This document shows positions 1 to 13,006 of a DNA stretch of 64,000 bases, piece by piece. The stretch covers positions 87,259,912 through 87,323,911 of the forward strand of contig NC_035445.2 in assembly GCF_002127325.2 (NCBI RefSeq), in the 5' to 3' direction. Made by a program: the position numbers and the translations under genes. This DNA comes from Helianthus annuus (Eukaryota; Streptophyta; Magnoliopsida; Asterales; Asteraceae). The notes under the pieces were generated by a model. The model saw only the letters and a list, made by a program, of their open reading frames with translations, searched no databases and was not told the origin of the DNA. How positions within the stretch are numbered: the stretch's first letter is position 1; every line of letters begins with the position of its first letter.

Positions 1-2786
1 GCGAGTTCATGTAAAAGTGAGTATGTAAAACCTTTGTAATACATTTGTATGTATGAAAATCCCTGTTATGTAGCAAATAAGGAAAAATGAGATCACCATT
101 GGTTTGCAAGGCCAATGATATGTGTGAAGTGCTGTAGGAAGACTCAAACCTAGCAGACTTTTGCGTCGGGCTCAAAGTCACCCCAAGGTCCGTACAGTTG
201 GGCCTGGAGAGGGGTACACTCAGATAGATCTACCGTTAATAACCCTCGGTCCTACAATGAGGATTAATGGCCTCTAGTTTCCGCCTACCCACTCACATGA
301 TCTAAGTAGTAACCCTCCTTACGCTAACCATACCATGTATAAAAGTATCCGTAATCATTGTAACATGTATTTCACCCCCGAAGTATAAAAACTGAAAACA
401 GTTAAAAGAAAAGGGGGACATGAACTCACAGAAGTGCGTCTCGAAATAGTCAATCCTAATCAACCTGCTGCGTGACGACCTACACGTACTAACTTCTATT
501 AGACGGACGGACGTGCCTTGGCTTAAGGTTTAACGTTTTTGGGAAATAGTTAGACAACTATTTCGTATTTACACTTCTTAATTATTTTGTAAATATATTC
601 CTTCCCAAGGATGGGGGTATTAATACATGTGTGTTTTATAATTCCTGAAAATATATTTTTAAGTCTCACTTGAAAATATATTTTAAATCACTTGTCTAAA
701 ATATTCTATCTCCAAAATATACATATTTTTCCCAAAAATATTATATTTTACTTCATACAATTTCCCAAAATAATACTTTATCAAAATACACATTTAAGGG
801 TATTTTCCGAAAATACATAAGTTACATTTTAAGGTTCGTGTTGTAATAATAATACCGGTGTAACTTAAATATTTATTTGTGAAGGCGTTGGTATTATTTT
901 GGAGTTGTATTTTCATGATATTTCAAGTAATATTATTTTTACTCTAAAAATAATATATCTCTAGTTCACAAAATAATCATATCATCATACAAGCGTTTTA
1001 CTATGAAATATATATTTAACAAGTTTTATTTGCGAAAATCCACCTCCGACACTTGGCAATTTTGTAATAAAAATCATGGCGAAGTTTATTTGGAAAAACA
1101 AGTCAAAAAATATATTTATAAACACTTGTAACAAAAATATTTCTAGGTGTTATTTTCTGGAAAAATTTCGCCAGAGTTTCCTCTGTAACTGGAGGTGGCC
1201 ACGCTTACTAGCGTATCATTTTCTTTTCAAAATTCAATCAAACAATTCACCAATCATCAATATACAATATTAAACATCAAACTTGTCAAAATAAGTCTAA
1301 ATCGCAAACTCATGAACTTGTAAGTCTTGTAAAAATACGTAGTAACTTTCCAACATATTTAGTAGGTTTCGTTATCTTTAAAAATAACTTTATTTTCTTA
1401 AAAACCTTACTTTTAAAGAATTTGAAGTTTTACAACTTCTAGTCAAGATTTACGAAAATATTTCTTTGTTAGATCTTCTTGTTACACAAGTGTTTACACA
1501 CTTGTTTATTCACCAAAATGCCTTTAGTTTATGTTAGATCCGGGTTTTAAACAGAACTTGCATCTTTTACTTGGTTCATCCGAAAAACCACTTGTAGATC
1601 TTTAGATCTACTAGTTTAGAACCTTATTTTACAAGAAAAATTTCATTTACACAAGTTCATGTTCATGAATGGAAGGGTTCATCATCTTACAACTTCTACA
1701 CTTAACATATTACTAGTTCATGTTCCATGAACATGATCTAGTATGGTTAGATGGTGATCCGTCCCACTACTAGCAACAAACAACATAAAATAATCACAAC
1801 TAGCCAAGATTTACAAGATTTACACCATTAGTTTCTCTTTATCCAACTAGTTTATCTTACTTTCAAGACTTTTAGTTATGATCTTGTGTGTTCTTGAATT
1901 TTAACCGTTAAATCACCTATTAACCACTTTAAACAAGATCAAGAGGATATTTAGAGGCACTTACTACTAGCTCGAGGCTAGGGAAGAAACAAGGCGTAAA
2001 CAAGGTGGATAAAAGAAATATAGAGAGGTTCTTGAGTTTCTGAAAGCACCGAGCCTCCTTGTATGTCACCTTGCACCTTTGTACGTAAGTAATGTTGCTA
2101 GATCAAGAATTGATGATGATGATGGTGGGTGTGTATGTGATCTCGGCCGAACACAAAGCAAGAGGGAAGGAGAAAGTTTGTTTGGTGTTGCGTTTTGTGA
2201 ATGAAAGTTCTTATCCCCCATGCCTACTTATAATCCATTTTGTGCTTTATCCGTCATGTAAAATGCTAGTTAGATACTAGACATGGTTTAATATAATAAT
2301 CAACAAATGGTGGGGTGTGTCCCCACTCTTTCAACCGATCGAACTAGGGGGGGGGGGGTTATGGTTGGATTTCAAATGGATAGTTAAGATATAGTTAGGA
2401 TTAGAATGTTAAGGTTAGTATGTAATAGTGTGTTATGAAATATAAAGGGTGTTAGGGCGTTCGGGGTCCCTAACTAGCTCAGAAAAGTATAAACAATGTC
2501 TTTGACAATATTTTTATGTTCCGGGTAAAGTCCGGTTATTCGGTTGGATATTGATCCGTTAAAGTGCTAAATAAGTATTTAAAGTGTCTTTTATAGTGTT
2601 TTTAGTGACACAATAAATCCCCGACACTTTGGAAAGTGTCTTGTATTATTTTCCCATGTTTTTGCATTTTACTAGTTATGTTAAATGCTGAATTTTTGTT
2701 TAAAGTGCAGAATTTTGCATTTAAAGCATGTTTTAGGCACATCCGGTCACTATAACTATCACCTAGTGACGCAGTTTTACAATCCT
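1..2786 (-). repeat. Element A 3' LTR, distal segment
   Basis: Bases 1-1942 match 20910-22848 nearly collinearly; 1943-2786 have no partner because the other LTR is truncated. A minus-strand TATA box (TATAAGTAGG) lies at 2225-2234. Element B interrupts the LTR after 2786, next to the target site ATCCT (2782-2786). The short ORFs here are chance reading frames in AT-rich LTR DNA. Confidence 0.9.
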
Positions 2787-5700
2787 TGTGACACCCCAGG
2801 AAAAAACCAGGAAACCAAGCAACCTAACTAGCTTCCTTAGTAACTACGTGCTAAATTTCGGGACGAAATTTCTTTCAAGTTGGGGATGATGTGACAACCC
2901 GAACTTTCAAGGTCTTTCCTTGACACGATACTTGTTCCACACTACCTCCTCATAATTGTTTGAGTGGTATCTGATGCATATTTGATTTATTGTTGATGCA
3001 TATTTGATGAACTGTTGAACTGTATTTTCATGATTCATTGTGTTGTAAAATGTGCACCCTTGTGTTATGATAAATGAATTGTTTTAAAGGTTGGTGAGTG
3101 AATGAAAGATTGAATTGCGTAGTGTTTGAAATAATTTAATTAAAGTTCCGTATCAAGTATGTCCATTTTAAACTTATATGTGTACATATCTAATTCAATT
3201 ATAACAAGCGAATACTTGAAGCTAAACCCTTAATCCGTTTAACCGACCGAACCGTTTGTACTAAAACATCTGTTTCGCATGTAGATCCAACTCATCCGCG
3301 TAACTCGAAACTAATGAGGCCTGAACTATAACTCCCTTATTACCTCTTTTTATTCGTTCAGTTGACCAATTAGAACATTATAATTTGTTGGTTTGTATTC
3401 AGCTATATATATATATATGTATGTTACCAACTAAATTAGAACAGTCCACTCCTCCCTTCCGATTGTTTTGGACAGCCACTTTGGCCCACGCCCCATCTCT
3501 CCTTTAGTGCTGTATCTTTTGTTGTTGAAGCCCAAGCCCACCAAATCGCATGCATGAATACTGAATTATATACGTGATATTGTGATTCAAAGTAAAGAAA
3601 GGTAAACAAAACCCTAAACCTCACGTATGACTCTTAGCCGACACACCCCCTTCCCCTGCTTCTCCCCCTCTCATTTCCACCGGTGACCGGAGATCAGATT
3701 TCGATCGGCGCCTTCCCTTCTTCGATGTCGCATACGCCAATCAAACCTAACAATTTCACCACACTCTCCCTCTAGATCCCTACTGCAATCATTACCGACG
3801 GCTGTCGGAGCCGGCTAACCGGACGCCAACGAATACACTTCACTCTCTTCCTCCCACTCTCGCTCCTTCCTTTCTCTCAATGTTCTGGTCGGTTGTGCAG
3901 CGGAACGTGGTGGTGCTGTTACATGAACATAATGATGATTGATGGTGCAGGACGCCGGCATCGACAACAGCGGTTGAGGTGGTGGTTCGCTTCAGACGGA
4001 AAGACTCACCAAATCGAGTCGATAAACTGACGAGGTGTGAGGTATAGATCTGTTTTTAATTGTGTTTTAGATGATCTGTTAATTGTTTTCTTTTGTTATG
4101 AATGTTTGAAAAGATCAGTGGTGATGTTATTATGTGCACTTGCTATTGGAAGTTGAATTGAATGTTCTATAAATTGCACATTACGTATGATAGTGGTAAA
4201 CTGCTAGTGCATAAATTGTGAATTGTTTGGGAAATCGTGTGTTGGATTGTGTCCGATGTTTAGAATGCTAACGTTTTTTTTAATAGTCTCATAATAGTCC
4301 TACATGCTTGGTTGATTTAGTTAGGTTTGAGAATAAGAAAACATTGTTGTGCATGAGGGTCATATATTAAACAGATGAGTATTTAGGTTGACGTGCAAGA
4401 ATCTGAGGGGTGTGGGCGTGTGATTAAATGATTGAATTGTGTTTGAAATTGTTTAACTAAATTATGTGATCCACTCCATTGAAATATGGGTATTTGATAA
4501 ATATAAAGCATATGAGGGTATTATGGAAACTGTTGTATTATATATATATATAACTTGATGGAGAAATAGAGCACACTCCTTGGGTCGGGTAACAACATGC
4601 GACCACACCATCACTTGGGCCGATTTGGAGTAATGGGCCATGCTTATGAGTAAACTGCACACCCACTTAGTGAATTTGTGAACTTGTATCATGCATGTGG
4701 ATTTATTTGGGCCGAAGAGTTTTAGTAGATCGCACCAATCCTAAGTGAAGCCTTAACTTGAATTATTTACATACTTGTGCGTTGAAGGACTAAACATTGG
4801 ATGTCTTACAAGCATGAAGTCATGAAACGAACTTACTTATTGACAGAATACATGCTAAGTGATTACTTGATGGTATTGGATTGACAGATTAACTTGTATG
4901 ATTTGAATTACATGTGTGTGCTACATGTATCTTGATTGTGTGACATGTGAACAAGGAATACATGAATTGATCGTATGTGAAACGTGTGTGTTATGTACAC
5001 CTAAGACTGATTGTTATTGGTAACCCTTCTAGGACGTGTTTGATCAACTGTTAAACAAGCACTTAATCTAACCGAGCAAACCAAAGGTGAGTTCACTACA
5101 TTCGAGCATGCGTCCCAGTGGTTGGGGACAGTCAGCAGTATGGGTAAAAACGGGTATATTGGTTAATATTCTCACCTATCATTTTCGTAAGTCCCTTATT
5201 AAGTTACCTGGAGGGTAACGGGTATTAGTTGGTAGCGCTACTTAGGTTTGGCACCCTCACACCGCTCCTAGATAGGATGGATGTGAACTAATGACCCAGT
5301 CGTGGCCCAGTACTAGATAGGAGTACGTGGGAAGGGCAGTCATGTACATCAGGAGCCGTCTTGTTCGGAATTGAGATATTAACAATATTACTTGCATTTG
5401 TCAGTGAACTGTTTTACATACAACTGGTAACAAACGTTTTCTTAAACTGTGAACTCGCCAGCTTTGTCTGATACACTTGTTACATGCTCGTAGGTCGTTA
5501 GGTATCTTGGAATAGGAACTTGCTGGCTGGAGGGCATGAGTGGTCATGGTTCACACCGATTGGTTTTATTTATTGAACATTGGTTCTTACATTTGTTGGA
5601 AAATGTTTATATTGTGATACGTTAACGCTTCCGCTGAATTTGCTGGTTTCGAATAACTTATGTTTGGATTTTAATATTAGATGATGAAACCTTATTTTAA

Positions 5701-5791
5701 ACTTATGGATTCAATGTAATTGGTGGCTCGTTGCTAGTTGGTCACACGCCTAACAGGGATACTCCCTAGGTGGTATTTTGAGGGTGTGACA
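2787..5791 (+). repeat. Element B 5' LTR
   Basis: 3005 bp, almost identical to 10007-13006 (roughly 17-20 substitutions by eye plus changes in TA and T tracts). It carries an internal PPT-like block and a second LTR-like start (TGTGACAACCCG at about 2891). It also has a CT-rich stretch around 3640-3900 that resembles a plant gene 5' UTR, and a TA microsatellite near 3402-3418 whose length differs between the copies. Confidence 0.95.
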
Positions 5792-5794
5792 GTT

Positions 5795-5807
5795 TGGTAT
5801 CAGAGCC
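5795..5807 (+). other. Primer binding site of element B (tRNA-iMet)
   Basis: TGGTATCAGAGCC lies 3 nt after the LTR end at 5791. It matches the 3' end of plant initiator methionine tRNA, the usual primer of Ty3 chromoviruses. Confidence 0.93.
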
Positions 5808-7669
5808 ACTGGTTATAGTGAACTTGGTTTTAAAACGTTTTGTAAAACCAGACTATAACCGAATAGTTCTGAATACGTGAATACGACCATGACACTCAGC
5901 TCCAGACTGCAAGGTTCGTCTCTCGTATACTCATTGTACTGTATAACTAGTGAACACATACATATGATAGTGCATGTGATTGCACATTTAGCACAACATA
6001 ATGAATTCATGTATTACTTGCATGTGTTAGGTGACTGATAGGGTGGTATTTCTCTAAACATTCATGACTTACCTTTCGTGATGCTCTTTGTTTGCTACTC
6101 GAGGTTGGGGAACCATTTGACATGAGTTAGGAGGAGCTGAGATGAACATGCAAATCACAATATTATTGTGGGTGCACACATAATAATAATGTGGGGTGCA
6201 TGCGAGTCCCAGTGAGGCTTAACGAGTGTGAGAGGGGTTCCGCCCTGTTAATCGTTGTTATGTTAGAACTCAGCAGCCTATAGGAGTCATAGCAGTGAAT
6301 ATCTCCTACTCGAACATGATCTTTTCACCCCTTTCTGAATCCTTACGAATCTCGATGCTATCGAGTATCACCTGATCACATACCTGAACGCCTAGCGAAC
6401 TGTGTAGAATGTTAGGTGCTAGTACGAACGTCCCTGAGTTGGATGGCTCAGCGTCAAATGATTGGACTATACTTCCTTCACTTATCTTTGTTTGCTGGAA
6501 CTTAGCGTGTTGACGCCTTAGACCCCGAAGTGCGATCACTTCTGCAACACTCTCGTGGCGTACCGTGTATTACTCAGTCAACTTGCAAGAACGATGGACA
6601 AGAGGGTAAACGTAGTACCTTACCGACTTCAACATTTGAACGACCCTAGTTACTGGCAACGAACATCAGCGATTTGACTCCAAGCGAATCCTTAACCCTA
6701 GTCAACAACTTATGGGAACCGAATTTTACGAATCAATCAGGACATAAACGATGACAATTGACCATGAAGAGGAATGTGTAACTGCCAGCACAATGAGTAG
6801 CGCCTCGGAATGTGGCACGAAATGTGAAGGGATGGACATTGTTGGTGAAAGATCGCAGGACTCCATTTCGAGCAACAGCACTAGAAGCAACCGTCACGAT
6901 GCCAGCAAGGTACTCACAAATCATGACTTTCGGTATGGAAATGATGGTGGCTTCAACAGGGAATGGCTGGTGTTAAAGCAAGACGCCAACAACCGAGGGG
7001 GCAATGACGGTTTCTGGAATTCTAGTAGCAGTTGGAACAATACGGGATATGGTACTCGCGAAGGACATTTAGTGTTGGCGTGAGCGACGCCAGGATTATA
7101 ACAACATGGCGGCCTACACGTTCTTAGTAACTAACCACCTCGTCACTGTTTTGCTTAACCCTGATGCTTCTTGAAACCGAACCTGCTGTGTAATCGGCGG
7201 ATGACAGGTCAGATGAAACTGTGTATATTAGTTCGGATGCAAACTCGACCTTGTGGGATAAGTGTTCGACATCGACCTTTCTTCTGTTGTTGTTGTTCCT
7301 GATAGATGTGCCCTGTGAAGAGAACATTCTACGTATCCCTCTCCTAGTGGAGGATTGTTATCTGTTCTAACGTGTCAGAGTGGTGCAGGGGTTAGCATCA
7401 ATTCAGCAGTGAAGGCCATAAGTGTCCACGGAAGGATTAGTCCACTATGATAGCACTCGTTACTGATGTCAAAGCTAAGGAAAATAGGATCGAGGATCTA
7501 CCAATTGTTCGTGATTCCACCCAGCATGCTACGAGAAGAACTATCAGGTTTACCCTCACACCGTTAGGTGGAATATCAGATAGGTATCATGTCAGGAGCA
7601 GCCCTTGTTACTAGTATTCCTTATTGTCTTACACAGGGAGGTTGCGGGAACTGCCTATTCGACTTCAGG
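5808..7669 (+). pseudogene. Decayed leader and gag region of element B
   Basis: This should hold the leader and gag of element B. I see no continuous reading frame and cannot recognise a capsid domain. The longest open stretch (6751-7083, 110 codons) encodes an Asn/Ser/Gly-rich segment with no motif I can name; it may be a remnant of the low-complexity gag tail. The decay contrasts with the near-identical LTRs on either side. Confidence 0.5.
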
Positions 7670-8950
7670 AACTATTGGACATGAGTTTTATCAAAACTAG
7701 TTTTTCGCTTTGGGGAGCCCCGGTTATATCAGTTAAGAGAAGCCCTTTTCTTATGTGTACTGATTATTGAGAACTCAACAAGGTGACAGCCAAGAACCAT
7801 TTGCCTCGACCACGTATTGAAAACTCGTCGATCAGTTGCGAGGAAACAAGCTTCCATTCGAGGAGTGGCTAGTGAACGAAGTATCATCAGATGGAAGCCC
7901 AAGAGGAGAATGTTCTCCACGCAACATGTCGAACGCAATGCAGCAGCAGCTTCAAGGATCACATAAATCGATCGTATTTGTTGGCGATGTTCTGAATCAT
8001 GACCAGGAGAAAGGAGCACCACGGACGACATCTATATATTGTTTAGAGCCCCAGAGGGAGGAGCCATTTCGTATGAAGTGTTGCGAAATATGACATCTGG
8101 ATTCAAGGGATTTTCGAGAATAGCGTCGCTGTAATCTCTTTAGCACAGCAGCGTGCTGTGTTTGTAGGAGACAAAATAGGAGGACGTCTCTCCACCTTTC
8201 GAATTCCAACACTGCAATGCACTGAGCACCATGTTACCCGAGGGTGCGGGTGATTTAGTGGTATACTATGATGGTTCGAATCAGAGTCCCAGATACACAC
8301 CGACGCAACACGAGAGTGTAATGATTTATGTGATGGGGGTACAAGGAGGAACTGCATGACACACAACTGGCGGTGAAAACCGTGGTCTTGGGATTTTAGA
8401 TGGAGGCATTACTAGGACGGTACCAGATGCGTTTTTAGACCGATCACAAGGGCCTCCAACGTACCTTGGTTTCGTCAGAGCTAAATTGCTTAATGTCATG
8501 GCTGGAGAGAACTTTAGGATGATTACAACTATGAAATCCGAACATGCACGAGCTTTGTAGCTCGCTAACGACTCTAACTTGCCTAACCAAACTCGCTCTG
8601 TTCAAACTGGAGAACTGAAGGAAGAGGATTTTGAAGTTGAATCCATGTGAGGCATGGAGAAACAGCCTTTGACAGGTCGGACGATACTCGTTAAACGAAT
8701 GTGGGTCTCCTTATACGGCAACGGTAGGGAACTTGTGTTGAGCAAAGCACACCAGCTTCGCCATTCTTGTCGTCTGGGTTTTGATGAGAGGCATTAGGAT
8801 TTAAAAACCTTGTACTGGTAATCGGGCATGAAGGCCCACCTAGCTATGTATGGGAATGATATTTGACTTATGGGAAAGTCAAGGTGAAGTGCTAACAACT
8901 AGAAAACACCTATATGGAAAGCGAAAACAGACTACCATGGATTTGGTCGC
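7670..8950 (+). pseudogene. RT and RNase H remnants of element B
   Basis: Around 7680-7850 the translation, read across several frames, still resembles the Ty3 RT start (an FIRPS-like segment, a WGAPV-like block, then RNHLPRPR-like text matching the RYPLPRIDD motif of element A). Around 8230-8570 there are echoes of RNase H (LPEGAGDLVVYYDGS at its start). Around 8740-8830 there is a trace of the integrase zinc-binding region. Stops and frameshifts break every domain, so no active enzyme can be made. Confidence 0.7.
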
Positions 8951-9059
8951 TAGTCTAGTTGCAACTCGAAACGGAAACAATATCACCTAGATGATTGTTG
9001 ATTGTCTCATGTAACCAGCACACTTTTTAGCCAGCAAGGAAACATATAGGTTTTCTACA

Positions 9060-9925
9060 CTTGTAGTCGTCTACCTGAAGGAAGTGGTTGATAGGCACGG
9101 GGTGCCAACTTCCATTATCTCCGATCACGACCCACAATCTGCATCTGACTTGTGGCAAGCAATGCACAAATCCTTTGGCTCACGTCTAGACATGAGCACA
9201 ACATATCATCCACAGACGGATGGGCAGACTGAACGCACCATCCATACTCTTGAAGACATGCTTCGAACATGTGTAATCGACTTTGGTAACGGCTGGGAGC
9301 GGCATCTACCTTTAGTGGAGTTTTCGTATATCAACAGTTACCCCACCAGCATCCAGGTTACCCCGTTCGAGGCCTTGTGCGGATGGGAGTGCCGATCACC
9401 TCTTTGTTGGGTAGAAGTTGGAAACAGCCAAATCACTTACACAGAGCTCGTCGTAGACACAACAGAGAAGATTGCTCAGATACAACAACAAATGGCGGCT
9501 GCTCGTGACCGTCAGAAAAGCTACGCTGATAAGCGCTGGAAACCACTCGAGTTCCAGGTTGGGAATCGAGTGCTACCTAAAGTCTTACCTTGGGAAGGTG
9601 TAGTTCATTTCGAAATCACTAAGAGAATTGGCAAGGTGGCCTACAGGTTGAATCTACCCGAAGAACTCCGTGTAGTTCACAACGTATTCCATGTGTCGAA
9701 TCTGAAGAGGTGTCTGTCAGATGAAACCCTCACAGTTCCTTCCAAGAAGCTCACCATCGACGATTAGTTGCGATTTGTCGAAGAACCAATAGGAATCTTG
9801 GACTGGGAAGTCAAGATTCTCAAACGCACCAGGATACCTACTGTTCGAGTTCGTTGGAACTCCCGTTGTGGCCCAGAGTTTACCTGGGAACTAGTAGACC
9901 AACTGAAACACAAATGTCCCTAGTT
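9060..9925 (+). pseudogene. Integrase core and chromodomain remnant of element B
   Basis: The 227-codon open stretch 9084-9767 covers the end of the integrase core (RHGVPTSIISDHD with a catalytic Asp, HPQTDGQTER with the catalytic Glu region) and the integrase C-terminal part (FHVSNLKRC). A stop at about 9765 separates it from a chromodomain-like tail (VRVRWNSRCGPEFTWE) at about 9780-9925, which has a further stop near its end. It is homologous to the integrase of element A but clearly diverged. The first catalytic Asp region lies in the damaged DNA upstream. Confidence 0.85.
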
Positions 9926-9967
9926 GTTCGAAATCAATGAAACCACTACTGAGGCTGAAGCTACTGC

Positions 9968-9988
9968 GGAATTTCGGGACGAAATTCC
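9968..9988 (+). other. Inverted repeat upstream of the PPT (element B)
   Basis: Arms GGAATTTCG and CGAAATTCC (9 bp) with loop GGA, located 18 nt before the 3' LTR. The same core, AATTTCG-GGA-CGAAATT, sits at the same place in elements A and F. Confidence 0.85.
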
Positions 9989-10006
9989 AAACCAACGGGG
10001 TAATTA
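9989..10006 (+). other. Polypurine tract region of element B
   Basis: A short purine-rich run (AACGGGG) followed by TAATTA immediately precedes the 3' LTR start at 10007, which is where plus-strand priming is expected. Confidence 0.7.
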
Positions 10007-13006
10007 TGTGACACCCCAGGAAAAACCAGGAAACCAAGCAACCTAACTAGCTTCCTTAGTAACTACGTGCTAAATTTCGGGATGAAATTTCTTTCAAGTT
10101 GGGGATGATGTGACAACCCGAACTTTCAAGGTCTTTCCTTGACACGATACTTGTTCCACACTACCTCCTCATAATTGTTTGAGTGGTATCTGATGCATAT
10201 TTGATTTATTGTTGATGCATATTTGATGAACTGTTGAACTGTATTTTCATGATTCATTGTGTTGTAAAATATGCACCCTTGTGTTATGATAAATGAATTG
10301 TTTTAAAGGTTGGTGAGTGAATGAAAGATTGAATTGCGTAGTGTTTGAAATAATTTAATTAAAGTTCCGTATCAAGTATGTCCATTTTAAACTTATATGT
10401 GTACATATCTAATTCAATTATAACAAGCGAATACTTGAAGCTAAACCCTTAATCCGTTTAACCGACCGAACCGTTTGTACTAAAACATCTGTTTCGCATG
10501 TAGATCCAACTCATCCGCGTAACTCGAAACTAATGAGGCCTGAACTATAACTCCCTTATTACCTCTTTTTATTCGTTCAGTTGACCAATTAGAACATTAT
10601 AATTTGTTGGTTTGTATTCAGCTATATATATATATGTATGTTACCAACTAAATTAGAACAGTCCACTCCTCCCTTCCGATTGTTTTGGACAGCCACTTTG
10701 GCCCACGCCCCATCTCTCCTTTAGTGCTGTATCTTTTGTTGTTGAAGCCCAAGCCCACCAAATCGCATGCATGAATACTGAATTATATACGTGATATTGT
10801 GATTCAAAGTAAAGAAAGGTAAACAAAACCCTAAACCTCACGTATGACTCTTAGCCGACACACCCCCTTCCCCTGCTTCTCCCTCTCTCATTTCCACCGG
10901 TGACCGGAGATCAGATTTCGATCGGCGCCTTCCCTTCTTCGATGTCGCATACGCCAATCAAACCTAAAAATTTCACCACACTCTCCCTCTAGATCCCTAC
11001 TGCAATCATTACCGACGGCTGTCGGAGCCGGCTAACCGGACGCCAACGAATACACTTCACTCTCTTCCTCCCACTCTCGCTCCTTCCTTTCTCTCAATGT
11101 TCTGGTCGGTTGTGCAGCGGAACGTGGTGGTGCTGTTACATGAACATAATGATGATTGATGGTGCAGGACGCCGGCATCGACAACAGCGGTTGAGGTGGT
11201 GGTTCGCTTCAGACGGAAAGACTCACCAAATCGAGTAGATAAACTGACGAGGTGTGAGGTATAGATCTGTTTTTGTAATTGTGTTTTAGATGATCTGTTA
11301 ATTGTTTTCTTTTGTTATGAATGTTTGAAAAGATCAGTGGTGATGTTATTATGTGCACTTGCTATTGGAAGTTGAATTGAATGTTCTATAAATTGCACAC
11401 TACGTATGATAGTGGTAAACTGCTAGTGCATAAATTGTGAATTGTTTGGGAAATCGTGTGTTGGATTGTGTCCGATGTTTAGAATGCTAGCGTTTTTTTT
11501 AATAGTCTCATAATAGTCCTACATGCTTGGTTGATTTAGTTAGGTTTGAGAATAAGAAAACATTGTTGTGCATGAGGGTCATATATTAAACAGATGAGTA
11601 TTTAGGTTGACGTGCAAGAATCTGAGGGGTGTGGGCGTGTGATTAAATGATTGAATTGTGTTTGAAATTGTTTAACTAAATTATGTGATCCGCTCCATTG
11701 AAATATGGGTATTTGATAAATATAAAGCATATGAGGGTATTATGGAAACTGTTGTATTATATATATAACTTGATGGAGAAATAGAGCACACTCCTTGGGT
11801 CGGGTAACAACATGCGACCACACCATCACTTGGGCCGATTTGGAGTAATGGGCCATGCTTATGAGTAAACTGCACACCCACTTAGTGAATTTGTGAACTT
11901 GTATCATGCATGTGGATTTATTTGGGCCGAAGAGTTTCAGTAGATCGCACCAATCCTAAGTGAAGCCTTAACTTGAATTATTTACATACTTGCGCGTTGA
12001 AGGACTAAACATTGGATGTCTTACAAGCATGAAGTCATGAAACGAACTTACTTATTGACAGAATACATGCTAAGTGATTACTTGATGGTATTGGATTGAC
12101 AGATTAACTTGTATGATTTGAATTACATGTGTGTGCTACATGTATCTTGATTGTGTGATATGTGAACAAGGAATACATGAATTGATCGTATGTGAAACGT
12201 GTGTGTTATGTACACCTAAGACTGATTGTTATTGGTAACCCTTCTAGGACGTGTTTGATCAACTGTTAAACAAGCACTTAATCTAACCGAGCAAACCAAA
12301 GGTGAGTTCACTACATTCGAGCATGCGTCCCAGTGGTTGGGGACAGTCAGCAGTATGGGTAAAAACGGGTATATTGGTTAATATTCTCACCTATCATTTT
12401 CGTAAGTCCCTTATTAAGTTACCTGGAGGGTAACGGGTATTAGTTGGTAGCGCTACTTAGGTTTGGCACCCTCACACCGCTCCTAGATAGGACGGATGTG
12501 AACTAATGACCCAGTCGTGGCCCAGTACTAGATAGGAGTACGTGGGAAGGGCAGTCATGTACATCAGGAGCCGTCTTGTTCAGAATTGAGATATTAACAA
12601 TATTACTTGCATTTGTCAGTGAACTATTTTACATACAACTGGTAACAAACGTTTTCTTAAACTGTGAACTCGCCAGCTTTGTCTGATACACTTGTTACAT
12701 GCTCGCAGGTCGTTAGGTATCTTGGAATAGGAACTTGCTGGCTGGAGGGCATGAGTGGTCATGGTTCACACCGATTGGTTTTATTTATTGAACATTGGTT
12801 CTTACATTTGTTGGAAAATGTTTATATTGTGATACGTTAACGCTTCCGCTGAATTTGCTGGTTTCGAATAACTTATGTTTGGATTTTAATATTAGATGAT
12901 GAAACCTTATTTTAAACTTATGGATTCAATGTAATTGGTGGCTCGTTGCTAGTTGGTCACACGCCTAACAGGGATACTCCCTAGGTGGTATTTTGAGGGT
13001 GTGACA
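10007..13006 (+). repeat. Element B 3' LTR
   Basis: 3000 bp, collinear with 2787-5791. Differences are scattered single substitutions and shorter TA tracts. It ends GGGTGTGACA followed by the TSD ATCCT. Confidence 0.95.

Larger units (their letters stand above)
2787..13006 (+). mobile_element. Element B: nested Ty3 LTR retrotransposon with a dead interior
   Basis: Complete insertion of 10,220 bp. It starts TGTGACACCCC at 2787 and ends GGGTGTGACA at 13006, flanked by a perfect 5-bp TSD ATCCT (2782-2786 and 13007-13011). The LTRs are about 3.0 kb each, with a PBS right after the first and a PPT right before the second. The 4.2 kb interior shows recognisable but badly damaged RT, RNase H, integrase and chromodomain remnants. 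It lies inside the 3' LTR of element A and is therefore younger than A. Confidence 0.95.

Noticed and set aside
1076..1273. 65-codon ORF present twice (also 21991-22188)
   Set aside because: Present in both LTR copies of element A, no homology known to me, AT-rich; conservation follows from LTR duplication only.
2349..2358. Run of G bases as a possible PPT
   Set aside because: No LTR end or retroelement interior adjoins it on either strand; it is inside the element A LTR, where a slippage tract is sufficient.
3436..3624. 62-codon ORF present twice (also 10653-10841)
   Set aside because: Lies in both LTRs of element B; duplication of the LTR, not evidence of a gene.
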